Shown here piece by piece: positions 1 to 7,265 of a DNA stretch of 9,909 bases. The notes under the pieces were generated by a model. It was not told the origin of the DNA, searched no databases, and saw only the letters and a program-made list of their open reading frames with translations. This DNA comes from Candidatus Kuenenbacteria bacterium CG08_land_8_20_14_0_20_37_23 (GTDB lineage: Bacteria > Patescibacteriota > Patescibacteriia > UBA2196 > GWA2-42-15): positions 1 through 9,909 of the forward strand of contig PEXX01000034.1 of assembly GCA_002778965.1 (NCBI GenBank), read 5' to 3'. How positions within the stretch are numbered: the first letter of the stretch is position 1; each line of letters opens with the position of its first letter. Made by a program: the position numbers and the translations under genes.

Positions 1-1422
1 AGAATTTTCGTCGTGTAGACAGCTAATTTTTTTGTATAGTAGTTGTTCTTTTGGCAGAACTTCATCTTTATTTATACCGATATTGCGCATGAAAAATCCC
101 ATTACAAAAAACCACAAATATATGCCAAAGGCTGTTGTCCAGAAATAATGATCAAAAAACATTAGAAAAAATACAACCCCCATAGCGCTTCCGGAAATAA
201 GAAGCGGTAAAGGGTATCCGGTAAATTGGTCTTCTTTTGCGGCTACCATACGGGCGCAAAAGTAAAGAAGTAGCAACAGCATTGATATGCCGCCGACAAG
301 TCCGAGTTCAGCCCATGCCAAAAAATATACATTATGCACGGGCTGGTATAATGAGATTGGCAGAGAGTCGCGATCAAGTCTTCTAACCTCTTGGACGTAA
401 TTACCAAGTCCAACGCCACGCGGAGTATGATTAAGCGCGATATAATAAGCATTACGCATGCTGGCTGAGCGTTCCGTGAATGATATTTCTTCCAACCTGC
501 CATCGCCTAGTATTCTGGTTTTCAGAGGAGCCAAAAACAAAAGCGATAGAATGGTAACTAGGATTATCGCCCAGGCGCCGAGCGCTTTCGCGAGTCGGCG
601 CGTATCATATGTTGATTTATGGGCAAATACCGCAAATAAAAAAATGATGACCCCAAGAGTCGCCAACCATGCGCTACGCGAAAAGGTGAGAAAAATTCCG
701 GAGAGAATTAATGAAAAACTGGAAAATAAAAACCACCTTTGCCAGCTTTTTTCGGTTTTGAGAATAAGATATATGAGCATGGCAAAAACGACCACTAGAA
801 AGCCGGCTAAAATGTTTGGATGCGGCAATGATCCATAAGCGCGCAACAGTCGTTCATCTCCGTAAGCGATTACTGATTCTCCAGCCAGAGCGTCGGCCTG
901 ATGCCAAGCCATCCCAAGCCATTTATTGGCCATTACTTCATTATGTATTACCTGCCATATGCCGAGTAACGCTTGTAAGCATGCGCTGGTGACGAATGCT
1001 ACAATTAATTTGATTTGAGAAAAATTTATTTTTAATATCAATAACAATAATAGAAAAGCTACGACAAAACGGGTTAGCCAGTAATGAGCGATTTCCGAAT
1101 CAATGGCGAAAAACCATGCGGAGTATGCCATAACAGCGAGAAGGATGATAAAAATTGAGAGACCAATGCCTTCGGCTTTAGAGATGATATTGGTAAATTT
1201 TACTCTGATGGATTTTGCCAGCAGAAAAATTAGCAGCATCGCGAGAATGATTAAATCAAAAGCGTACAAACCCATCCTTCCAAATTCAAAGAAATTTTCT
1301 CCAACTCTATAATCCTTAAATATCCATCTCGTTTGCCAGGGTAGCACGAAAACAAAAAGATAGAGCATATATTCAAGGATTTTGGAAAAGAATTTGTCTT
1401 TTTTTGAAATTTTGTTATTCAT
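1..1422 (-). CDS. O-antigen ligase / Wzy_C-family membrane protein (3' end cut by window edge)
   Basis: The frame is open for 474 codons from the ATG at 1422-1420 to the left edge, with no stop, so the C-terminus is missing. The protein is very hydrophobic, with roughly 11-12 membrane segments (for example about 17-29, 51-70, 86-105, 115-131, 203-222, 251-267, 281-299, 403-424 and 425-447) and a large loop at about 300-362. Family hallmarks are RAYGSLPHPNILAG at 194-207, TFSRSAW at 246-252, GVGLGNY at 336-342 and PVHNVYFLAWAELGLVGG at 361-378. Arg249 and His363 are candidate counterparts of the Arg and His essential in WaaL. The family moves lipid-linked glycans: it polymerises O-antigen, ligates it to lipid A core, or glycosylates proteins (PglL/PilO type). 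Which of these applies cannot be told here; exopolysaccharide or protein glycosylation is plausible if the host lacks LPS. An in-frame TAA lies four codons upstream of the ATG; a GTG at 1431-1429 is an alternative start. Parts are more GC-rich than neighbouring genes (35 of 60 bases at 541-600). Confidence 0.9.
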   Translation of the reverse strand, partial: MNNKISKKDKFFSKILEYMLYLFVFVLPWQTRWIFKDYRVGENFFEFGRMGLYAFDLIILAMLLIFLLAKSIRVKFTNIISKAEGIGLSIFIILLAVMAYSAWFFAIDSEIAHYWLTRFVVAFLLLLLILKINFSQIKLIVAFVTSACLQALLGIWQVIHNEVMANKWLGMAWHQADALAGESVIAYGDERLLRAYGSLPHPNILAGFLVVVFAMLIYLILKTEKSWQRWFLFSSFSLILSGIFLTFSRSAWLATLGVIIFLFAVFAHKSTYDTRRLAKALGAWAIILVTILSLLFLAPLKTRILGDGRLEEISFTERSASMRNAYYIALNHTPRGVGLGNYVQEVRRLDRDSLPISLYQPVHNVYFLAWAELGLVGGISMLLLLLYFCARMVAAKEDQFTGYPLPLLISGSAMGVVFFLMFFDHYFWTTAFGIYLWFFVMGFFMRNIGINKDEVLPKEQLLYKKISCLHDENS

Positions 1423-1597
1423 ATTATCCACTTACTTTATATTTTAATCATACATCATTTCGGCTATAAGGTAAATCCACTTTATTTTTTTTACGGAATA
1501 ATATAGTATTAATATTGTCAATTACGCAATTTGTTAACTGGCAGATTGCTTACAGCAAGAAATAGCGCATTTATGTTAAAAACAGCAAATAAGTATT
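1423..1597. other. Divergent intergenic region between the ligase gene and lysS
   Basis: This 175 bp AT-rich spacer separates two diverging genes and must hold promoters for both. The minus-strand candidate is listed separately. For lysS no clean promoter stands out. Weak options are TTTACG (1490-1495) with TATTGT (1513-1518), and TTACAG (1550-1555) with TATGTT (1572-1577). A consensus TTGACA lies on the minus strand at 1521-1516, but no -10 sits at proper spacing. A small hairpin, TTGCT/AGCAA with a 3 nt loop, lies at 1546-1558. No T-box-like structure or tRNA gene was seen ahead of lysS. Confidence 0.5.
1447..1475 (-). promoter_or_regulatory. Candidate sigma-70-type promoter for the ligase gene
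   Basis: Read on the minus strand, TTTACC (1475-1470, 4 of 6 to the -35 consensus) is followed by a 17 bp spacer and TATGAT (1452-1447, 5 of 6 to the -10 consensus). Transcription would start near 1440, giving a leader of about 20 nt before the ATG at 1422. The leader holds only a weak Shine-Dalgarno-like AAGTGGA. Spacing and position are good, but matches like this arise easily in AT-rich DNA. Confidence 0.4.
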
Positions 1598-3754
1598 ATG
1601 GCAGAAAATAATTACAAAGATGAATATAAAATAAGATTTGAAAAACTGGCCAAAATAAGGCAAGCTGGTGTAAATCCCTACCCGGCTAAATTTAACAAAG
1701 AAAATAGAGTGACAGAAATTCAAACCAGCGCTGACGGAATAGGCTTAAAGACAGCAGGTAGAATAGTTGACTTGCGCAAAATTGGCAAATTAGTTTTTTG
1801 TAATCTTCGGGATGAGTGGGGCAGAGCGCAGATAGTTTTAAAACAAGATGAATTAGGCAAGGATAAATTCACATTTTTCATCAAGTATTTTGACAGAGGA
1901 GATTTTTTGGGAGTCGAGGGGAATATATTCACCACGCGCACAGGGGAAAAGACGCTTCTCGTTAAAAGATACGAATTGCTTTCCAAATCGCTTTTGCCAT
2001 TGCCTGGGAAATGGCACGGCTTAAAGGACGAGGAATCGTGTTACCGCCAAAGATATTTGGATTTGATCGCTAATGATGAAACAATAAAAAGATTCAAATT
2101 CCGCAGCAGATTTATCAAGATATTGCGGGAGTTTTATGCTCAAAATGGTTTTGAGGAGATTGATACGCCTATACTTGCCAATCAGGCTTCCGGGGCGCTT
2201 GCTAAACCATTTAAAACACACCATAATGCTCTTGGAACCGATATATATTTGCGTATTGCGCCGGAAACATATCTGAAGGAATCTATCGTTGGTGGATATG
2301 AAAAAGTTTTTGAAGTGGCGCGGTGTTTCCGAAATGAAGGTATGGATCCATCGCATTTGCAGGATTTCACTATGGTGGAGCACTACGCGGCTTATTGGGA
2401 TTATGTGGATAATATGCGTTTTACGGAGCGTATGTTTGAATATATATTGGCAAAATTAAAGGATGGAAAGAAAAAGATCAAAATTCCGAACAGAGGAGGA
2501 GGATTAGTGGAAATTGATTTTTCTTTACCTTGGAAAAGAGTGAGTTTTTGCGAGCAATTAATCGAGGATGCCGATATTGACATTGATAAATATGAAAACG
2601 CTGATAAGTTAAGAGAAGCAATCAAGCGAAAAAAAATTAAAATTGAAGATATTGACAAATTAGGCAGAGGTAACCTTATTGACGCTTTGTATAAACTTGT
2701 TTCACGGCCTAAAATTATTAACCCAACTTTTTTGACAAATCATCCCTTGGATCTGTCGCCGCTGGCCAGGCGCAGTGATAACAACATCAAGGCCGTGGAT
2801 AGATTTCAATTGATCATTAATACATGGGAAATAATCAACGCATACTCGGAGTTAGTTGACCCGATTGATCAGGAAGAAAGATTTCGCGTCCAGGAAAAGG
2901 CCAAGAAAGATGGCGATGAAGAAGCGCATGGAAAAGACGACGAATATATAGAGGCCATGAAACATGGCATGCCTCCGATATCAGGTTTTGGGATGGGTAT
3001 TGAGAGGATTGTAGCCTTACTTACTGGACAAACAAATTTGCGCGATGTTGTGTTATTCCCATTAATGAAGCCAAAGATAATTAGCAGAGAGGAACAACCA
3101 ATCTGGAATAACAAAGAAAATAACTGCGCTGGCGCGGCCGAAGAAGATAAGATGGATTTAGGGATTGATATTGGAAAAGCAAAGGAACTTTTTGAAAAAT
3201 ATTTAAAGGCAGATGTCAACCGCATGCATTCAATTGAATCAATGACGATAATGAGATCTTTAGCTAGATATTTTAAAAAAGATGAAGAAAAGTGGAGTAT
3301 AATAGGACTTTTACATGATATTGATTGGGAATTGACCAAAAACAATCCAAAAGAACATTGTATTCAAGCCGTGAAAATTTTAAAGAGCGCAGGAGCCACT
3401 GATTTTATGATTAATGCTGTGCAGTCGCATTGTTATGGTTGCGGGCAAGGCGATAATTTTTGTGGAGCGCAAGAATTACTTGGTAAACACAGAACATCTC
3501 TCATAGAACATGCTTTGGCAGCCGCAGAAACTGCAACCGGTTTAATTGTGGCTACCGCACTTGTTCAAGCTGACAAGAAATTGGCAAGCGTCAAATTGGA
3601 CTCACTCAAGAAGAAATTCAAGGATAAATCTTTTGCCGCTAATTGTAGACGAGATATCATCATTGAATGTGAGGAAATAGGATTGAATGTAGATGAATTT
3701 TTGGCAATCGGTTTGAAAGCGTTGCAAAATATTGCCGATGAGCTTGGATTATAA
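1598..3754 (+). CDS. lysS: Lysyl-tRNA synthetase (class II) fused to a C-terminal HD-superfamily hydrolase domain
   Basis: The N-terminal part charges tRNA-Lys with lysine using ATP. The anticodon-binding OB fold is at about 50-135 (TAGRIVDLRKIGKLVFCNLR at 52-71). The catalytic core shows ALAKPFKTHHNALGTDIYLR at 200-219, motif 2 FEVARCFRNEG at 238-248, EIINAYSELVDPIDQEERF at 411-429 and motif 3 GFGMGIERIVALL at 463-475, then LRDVVLFPLMKP at 481-492. These match bacterial LysRS, so the synthetase looks active. A normal LysRS ends there, near 500 residues. This one continues through a linker (about 493-519) into an HD domain (about 520-718) resembling the predicted hydrolase family I know as COG2316: His544, LLHDID at 571-576, His587, His611, a TGLI stretch at 647-650 and the usual ...IADELGL end. 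The family's last metal-ligand Asp is Glu644 here, and Cys612, Cys615 and Cys622 form a local cluster. There is one uninterrupted frame. The ATG at 1598 has no Shine-Dalgarno; serS follows after 34 bp. Confidence 0.95.
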   Translation: MAENNYKDEYKIRFEKLAKIRQAGVNPYPAKFNKENRVTEIQTSADGIGLKTAGRIVDLRKIGKLVFCNLRDEWGRAQIVLKQDELGKDKFTFFIKYFDRGDFLGVEGNIFTTRTGEKTLLVKRYELLSKSLLPLPGKWHGLKDEESCYRQRYLDLIANDETIKRFKFRSRFIKILREFYAQNGFEEIDTPILANQASGALAKPFKTHHNALGTDIYLRIAPETYLKESIVGGYEKVFEVARCFRNEGMDPSHLQDFTMVEHYAAYWDYVDNMRFTERMFEYILAKLKDGKKKIKIPNRGGGLVEIDFSLPWKRVSFCEQLIEDADIDIDKYENADKLREAIKRKKIKIEDIDKLGRGNLIDALYKLVSRPKIINPTFLTNHPLDLSPLARRSDNNIKAVDRFQLIINTWEIINAYSELVDPIDQEERFRVQEKAKKDGDEEAHGKDDEYIEAMKHGMPPISGFGMGIERIVALLTGQTNLRDVVLFPLMKPKIISREEQPIWNNKENNCAGAAEEDKMDLGIDIGKAKELFEKYLKADVNRMHSIESMTIMRSLARYFKKDEEKWSIIGLLHDIDWELTKNNPKEHCIQAVKILKSAGATDFMINAVQSHCYGCGQGDNFCGAQELLGKHRTSLIEHALAAAETATGLIVATALVQADKKLASVKLDSLKKKFKDKSFAANCRRDIIIECEEIGLNVDEFLAIGLKALQNIADELGL

Positions 3755-3788
3755 ATTTAAGAGATTTTAAAATATAAACAGAGTAAAT

Positions 3789-5132
3789 ATGTTAGATATA
3801 AAATTCATTCGTGATAATGCGAACAAAGTTAAAAAAGGCGCTAAAGACAAAGGCATTGATGCTGATATTGATCGCTTGCTTAAAGTTGATAAAATGCGCA
3901 GAGATTTTATTCAAGAGCTTGAAGGATTGAAATCAGAGCAGAATAAACTATCAAAAGTCAAGCCGAATAGTGAGACAATAAAAAAATTAAAAGAGGATAA
4001 AATTAAAATAAAAGGGCTTGAAGAAAACTTGAAAGATATTGATCATGAGTTTAGCAAATTAATGCTTAGTGTTCCGAATATTCCTTCTCATAAAATGCCA
4101 AATGGCAAAGGGGAAGATGATAATATCGTTTTTAAAGCCTGGCGGCCAGATATCGGATATATTGATCCAAGAAAATTAAAATATCCTGTGGATACTAAGA
4201 AGTTGATGCCTGAAAAGCCGATCTATGCTCAAGGAATTTTTAAGCCGAGACACCATATTGAAATTGGCAAAGATTTGGATATTATTGATAATGAGCAGAG
4301 CGCAAAAGTTTGCGGTTCAAGATTTTGTTATCTCAAAAAAGATGCCGTGCTTCTGCAATACGGAATTTTGGATTTGATGATGAAAAAATTAGCGCGCGAA
4401 GAATTTACCCCAATGATCGTTCCGCTTTTAGTAAAGGATAAAGCGCTTTTCGGTACCAGTCATTTTCCAGGGGATCAGGATCAGATCTATAAAATTGAAA
4501 ACAAAAACGTTGAGGAAAATCAGGATTTGTATTTAGTTGGTTCTTCAGAGCCGTCGCTTTTTGCGTATTACATGGACAAGATTTTGCAAGAGGAGGATTT
4601 GCCGCAAAAGATGTTTGCGTATTCTTCATGTTTCCGTTCAGAAGTCGGATCATGGGGAAGAGATGTGCGCGGTATCAAGCGCGTACACCAATTTGATAAA
4701 TTGGAGATGGACGTAATCTGCAGTGAGAAGCAGTCAGATAAAATTTATGATGAACTTTTGATCATCAACGAATGGTTGCTCCAGGAACTGAAACTTCCTT
4801 ATCATCTGGTTAATAAATGCACTGGCGACGCCGGCTATTATGCAACGCATTATCAGTGCGATCCGGAAGTATGGCTGGCTGGGCAGCAGGAATTTATGGA
4901 AGTGATGACCGACACAAACGCATCGGATTTTCAAGCGCGCAGATTGAACATAAAGTATATTACAAGAGATGGAGATAAAAAATATTGCCATACGGTAAAT
5001 GATACTGGAGTGGCTATGGGCAGAATGATTATAGCTATTATTGATAACTACCAGCAAAATGACGGGAGCGTTAAAGTACCTGATATTTTGCAGAATTATG
5101 TGGGAAAAGAAATAATTAAAAAAACAATATGA
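3789..5132 (+). CDS. serS: Seryl-tRNA synthetase
   Basis: It charges tRNA-Ser (and tRNA-Sec where present) with serine in the cytoplasm. At 447 residues it has the usual length. Residues 1-95 form the N-terminal domain, with a Lys/Glu-rich coiled-coil arm (about 28-92) that in this family grips the long variable arm of tRNA-Ser. The class II core shows GSSEPSL at 251-257 (counterpart of the serine-binding TxE motif, with Ser for Thr), motif 2 FRSEVGSWGRDVRGIKRVHQ at 282-301, CTGDAGYYAT at 344-353, SDFQARRLNIKY at 379-390 and motif 3 HTVNDTGVAMGRMIIAI at 401-417, then NYQQNDGSVKVPDIL at 420-434. The variants fit a SerRS lineage I associate with CPR bacteria, from memory. The start ATG is preceded only by a weak purine stretch (CAGAG). 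It lies between lysS and ddl; its stop overlaps the ddl start, so the two are probably co-transcribed and translationally coupled. Confidence 0.96.
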   Translation: MLDIKFIRDNANKVKKGAKDKGIDADIDRLLKVDKMRRDFIQELEGLKSEQNKLSKVKPNSETIKKLKEDKIKIKGLEENLKDIDHEFSKLMLSVPNIPSHKMPNGKGEDDNIVFKAWRPDIGYIDPRKLKYPVDTKKLMPEKPIYAQGIFKPRHHIEIGKDLDIIDNEQSAKVCGSRFCYLKKDAVLLQYGILDLMMKKLAREEFTPMIVPLLVKDKALFGTSHFPGDQDQIYKIENKNVEENQDLYLVGSSEPSLFAYYMDKILQEEDLPQKMFAYSSCFRSEVGSWGRDVRGIKRVHQFDKLEMDVICSEKQSDKIYDELLIINEWLLQELKLPYHLVNKCTGDAGYYATHYQCDPEVWLAGQQEFMEVMTDTNASDFQARRLNIKYITRDGDKKYCHTVNDTGVAMGRMIIAIIDNYQQNDGSVKVPDILQNYVGKEIIKKTI

Positions 5133-6322
5133 CTAAAAAAATGAATGTTGCTGTAATATTTGGCGGGCGGTCAGGAGAACACGAAGTGTCTTTAGTTTCG
5201 GCCGATTTTATAATAAAAACACTGGACAAGAAAAAATACAACGTCATTCGGATTGGCATTACTAAAGACGGACAATGGATTGCCGGTGAAAATTCTTTGG
5301 ATTTGCTTAAATCTGGAGATATCCTCAAAGCGCTTAAAGCAACTTTAACACCAGATACAAATATCAAATCGCTTGTTCAAATTTGCAATAAAAACTATAA
5401 AGAATTACGGATTATGTCAAGTAATACGAATTCGCATGTAAATTGCGGATTACAAATTACGGATAAAATTGATGTAGTTTTTCCGGTATTGCATGGCACT
5501 TATGGAGAAGATGGTACGATTCAGGGACTTTTTGAATTAGCTGATTTGCCGTATGTCGGCTCTGGTGTTCTTGGTTCAGCCGTGGCAATGGACAAAATAA
5601 CTCAAAAAAATATCTGTATGGCGGCTAATTTACCGATGGCAGATTGGGTTTGGCTTACAAAAAAAGAGTGGCATTGGCTCAAGAAAAATAAAGATGTTTT
5701 TAAGAAATGGCTTAATTCTACTGAAAAAAAATTGGGATTTCCGATATTTGTCAAACCGTCAAATCTTGGTTCATCGGTTGGCATTTCAAAGGTAAAAAAT
5801 CGTGGCGAATTTATTAAAGCTATAAATTTAGCAGGAAGATTTGATAGACGTATAGTGGTTGAAAAGGGCGTTGAAGACATGATGGAGATTGAAGTCGCGG
5901 TTTTAGGCAATGGCAAACCGGAAGCTTCAATACCAGGGCAGATTATTCCTTCAGGTGAATTTTATGATTATAGCGCGAAATATGTTGATGACCGGTCAGA
6001 AAAAATTATACCAGCTCCTCTGCCGGAAAAAATAATCCGCCAAATTCAAAACATTGCCGTTGAAGCGTTCAAACTGCTTGATTGCGCCGGCATGGCGCGA
6101 GTTGATTTTTTTGTAGAAAAAAAATCGTATAAAATTTATTTAAGTGAAATTAATACTATTCCTGGGTTTACATCAATCAGCATGTATCCCAAGTTATGGC
6201 AAGCAAGTGGAGTTTCGCCGCAAAAATTGCTTGATATCTTGATTAGACTGGCGCTTGAGAGACATGGGGAGAAGAAACAATTGATAACAAGCATACAGAT
6301 GAAAGATGAGTGGTATAAGTAG
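5129..6322 (+). CDS. ddl: D-alanine--D-alanine ligase
   Basis: This ATP-grasp enzyme joins two D-alanines into the dipeptide that MurF adds to the peptidoglycan precursor in the cytoplasm. Visible motifs are FGGRSGEHEVSLVSA at 11-25 (Glu17 is the likely D-Ala1 binder), LHGTYGEDGTIQG at 121-133, LPYVGSGVLGSAVAMDK at 140-156, FVKPSNLGSSVGISK at 207-221 and FYDYSAKY at 278-285. Asp326, Glu340 and Asn342 (SEINTIPGFTSIS) are the metal ligands. Tyr279 in the omega loop points to D-Ala-D-Ala rather than the D-Ala-D-Lac specificity of VanA-type ligases. At 397 residues it is longer than the roughly 306-residue E. coli DdlB, mainly from extra sequence at about 75-112 and 176-203. The first ATG overlaps the serS stop as ATGA, which favours it over the ATG four codons later. 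ftsQ follows, as in many dcw clusters. The gene implies that the cell makes conventional peptidoglycan. Confidence 0.95.
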   Translation: MTKKMNVAVIFGGRSGEHEVSLVSADFIIKTLDKKKYNVIRIGITKDGQWIAGENSLDLLKSGDILKALKATLTPDTNIKSLVQICNKNYKELRIMSSNTNSHVNCGLQITDKIDVVFPVLHGTYGEDGTIQGLFELADLPYVGSGVLGSAVAMDKITQKNICMAANLPMADWVWLTKKEWHWLKKNKDVFKKWLNSTEKKLGFPIFVKPSNLGSSVGISKVKNRGEFIKAINLAGRFDRRIVVEKGVEDMMEIEVAVLGNGKPEASIPGQIIPSGEFYDYSAKYVDDRSEKIIPAPLPEKIIRQIQNIAVEAFKLLDCAGMARVDFFVEKKSYKIYLSEINTIPGFTSISMYPKLWQASGVSPQKLLDILIRLALERHGEKKQLITSIQMKDEWYK

Positions 6323-6394
6323 ATAAATAAAAATATAAATTTAAATTACAAAATTTCAAAATATTTATTTAAAAAAAAATATGGCAATCATTTT

Positions 6395-7174
6395 ATGAAA
6401 AAACCGTCGCCAGATGGTTTTTTAAAGCAACATAAGAAAAAAATTATTGTATTTTTTTATTGTATGGCGGTTATTGGCTTAATTTATCTGTTTATTTATT
6501 CTCCAATCTTTAAAATAAACAAAATAGTCGTGAGTGGAACAAATGAGTCTGATATCATAAGTCAACTGCAGATTATTTCAAGGTCGGAAATATTGAAACG
6601 TAAATGGCTGATTTTGCCAAAAAGTAATTATCTCGTTTTTTCCAGCGGAGAATTAAAAAATTATATTAATGCCAACTTAATATTAGATGAGCTTGAGGTT
6701 GATAAGAAATTGTTGCATACTTTAAAAATTTATGCTAAAGAAAAAATACCGGCGTTGCAGCTAGAAGATTCCGGCGCCAATTATTATATTGATAAAAATG
6801 GGTTAGTGACGGGTGCTATTGATTCGACCGCGATTAAATATGATTTGCCAAAAATATCATATGGCACCAGCACGCGCGTAACAGTCGGCAGTATAATCTT
6901 AGACAAAAGCGATGTTGGCTTTATAAAAAATGTTTTCGTAAAAATTTCTGATAAATTTCGTGGATGGCGGATTATACGCGCCGTTTTTATTGATAAAAAA
7001 AATAGCCAACTCAAATTTTACACAAATGAAGGCTGGTATCTTATTTTGAATACAGAGGCTCTTGTTGATAAACAGCTTGAGAATCTAGACGCGCTCTTGC
7101 GGCAGAAGATACAAGACAGGCGAGAGCTTGAATATATTGATTTGCGGATAGAGGATAAAATATTTTATAAATAA
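6395..7174 (+). CDS. ftsQ: Cell division protein FtsQ/DivIB family
   Basis: A bitopic membrane protein of 259 residues. The layout is a short basic cytoplasmic tail (1-16, KQHKKK at 11-16), one membrane segment (about 17-35), a POTRA-type domain opening with FKINKIVVSG (39-48) and running to about 115, then a beta domain. KEKIPALQLEDSGANYYIDK (115-134) matches the family's E-x-P-x-A...YxxD element, and the C-terminus EYIDLRIEDKIFYK matches the usual YIDLRF...YK end. In other bacteria FtsQ acts outside the membrane with FtsL and FtsB to recruit and activate FtsW/FtsI at the septum. Sequence conservation is low, so the call rests on architecture, these motifs and the position after ddl, which mirrors the ddlB-ftsQ order of E. 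coli. The ATG follows an A-rich run and has no Shine-Dalgarno. It is the last gene of the plus-strand run and converges with rarA. Confidence 0.88.
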   Translation: MKKPSPDGFLKQHKKKIIVFFYCMAVIGLIYLFIYSPIFKINKIVVSGTNESDIISQLQIISRSEILKRKWLILPKSNYLVFSSGELKNYINANLILDELEVDKKLLHTLKIYAKEKIPALQLEDSGANYYIDKNGLVTGAIDSTAIKYDLPKISYGTSTRVTVGSIILDKSDVGFIKNVFVKISDKFRGWRIIRAVFIDKKNSQLKFYTNEGWYLILNTEALVDKQLENLDALLRQKIQDRRELEYIDLRIEDKIFYK

Positions 7175-7234
7175 TTCTAAATTTCTAATTCACTTAACTT
7201 TTAATAAAATTTTTAAATTTTTTCAATTTAGAAT
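7174..7234. terminator. AT-rich inverted repeat between convergent ftsQ and rarA; weak candidate terminator
   Basis: ATTCTAAATT (7174-7183) and AATTTAGAAT (7225-7234) are perfect 10 bp inverted repeats around a 41 nt loop that is itself rich in A and T runs. The first arm begins at the last base of the ftsQ stop codon. The position between two convergent genes suits shared termination, but the stem is almost all A-T, the loop is long and no clean T tract follows on either strand. No better terminator was found in this 91 bp gap. Confidence 0.25.
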
Positions 7235-7265
7235 GCCGAATTAATATTTTTATGGCTTGATCGCT

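Noticed and set aside
458..1312. Open frames on the plus strand opposite the ligase gene (458-838 and 1103-1312)
   Set aside because: They lie antisense to a clearly recognisable Wzy_C-family protein with intact motifs. Their translations show no domain-like character and no ribosome binding site.
1516..1521. Perfect TTGACA on the minus strand upstream of the ligase gene
   Set aside because: The nearest -10-like boxes (TATATT, TATTAT) are only 10-12 bp away, too short for a sigma-70 promoter. The 1447-1475 pair has correct spacing and lies closer to the gene.
2869..3345. A 158-codon minus-strand frame inside lysS
   Set aside because: It runs through motif 3 and the linker of the fused synthetase, is rich in Ser, Phe and Ile as antisense frames often are, and has no recognisable motif.
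6381..6398. A five-codon frame (ATG to TGA) overlapping the ftsQ start as a possible leader peptide
   Set aside because: It is too short to distinguish from chance, has no ribosome binding site and shows no attenuator structure.
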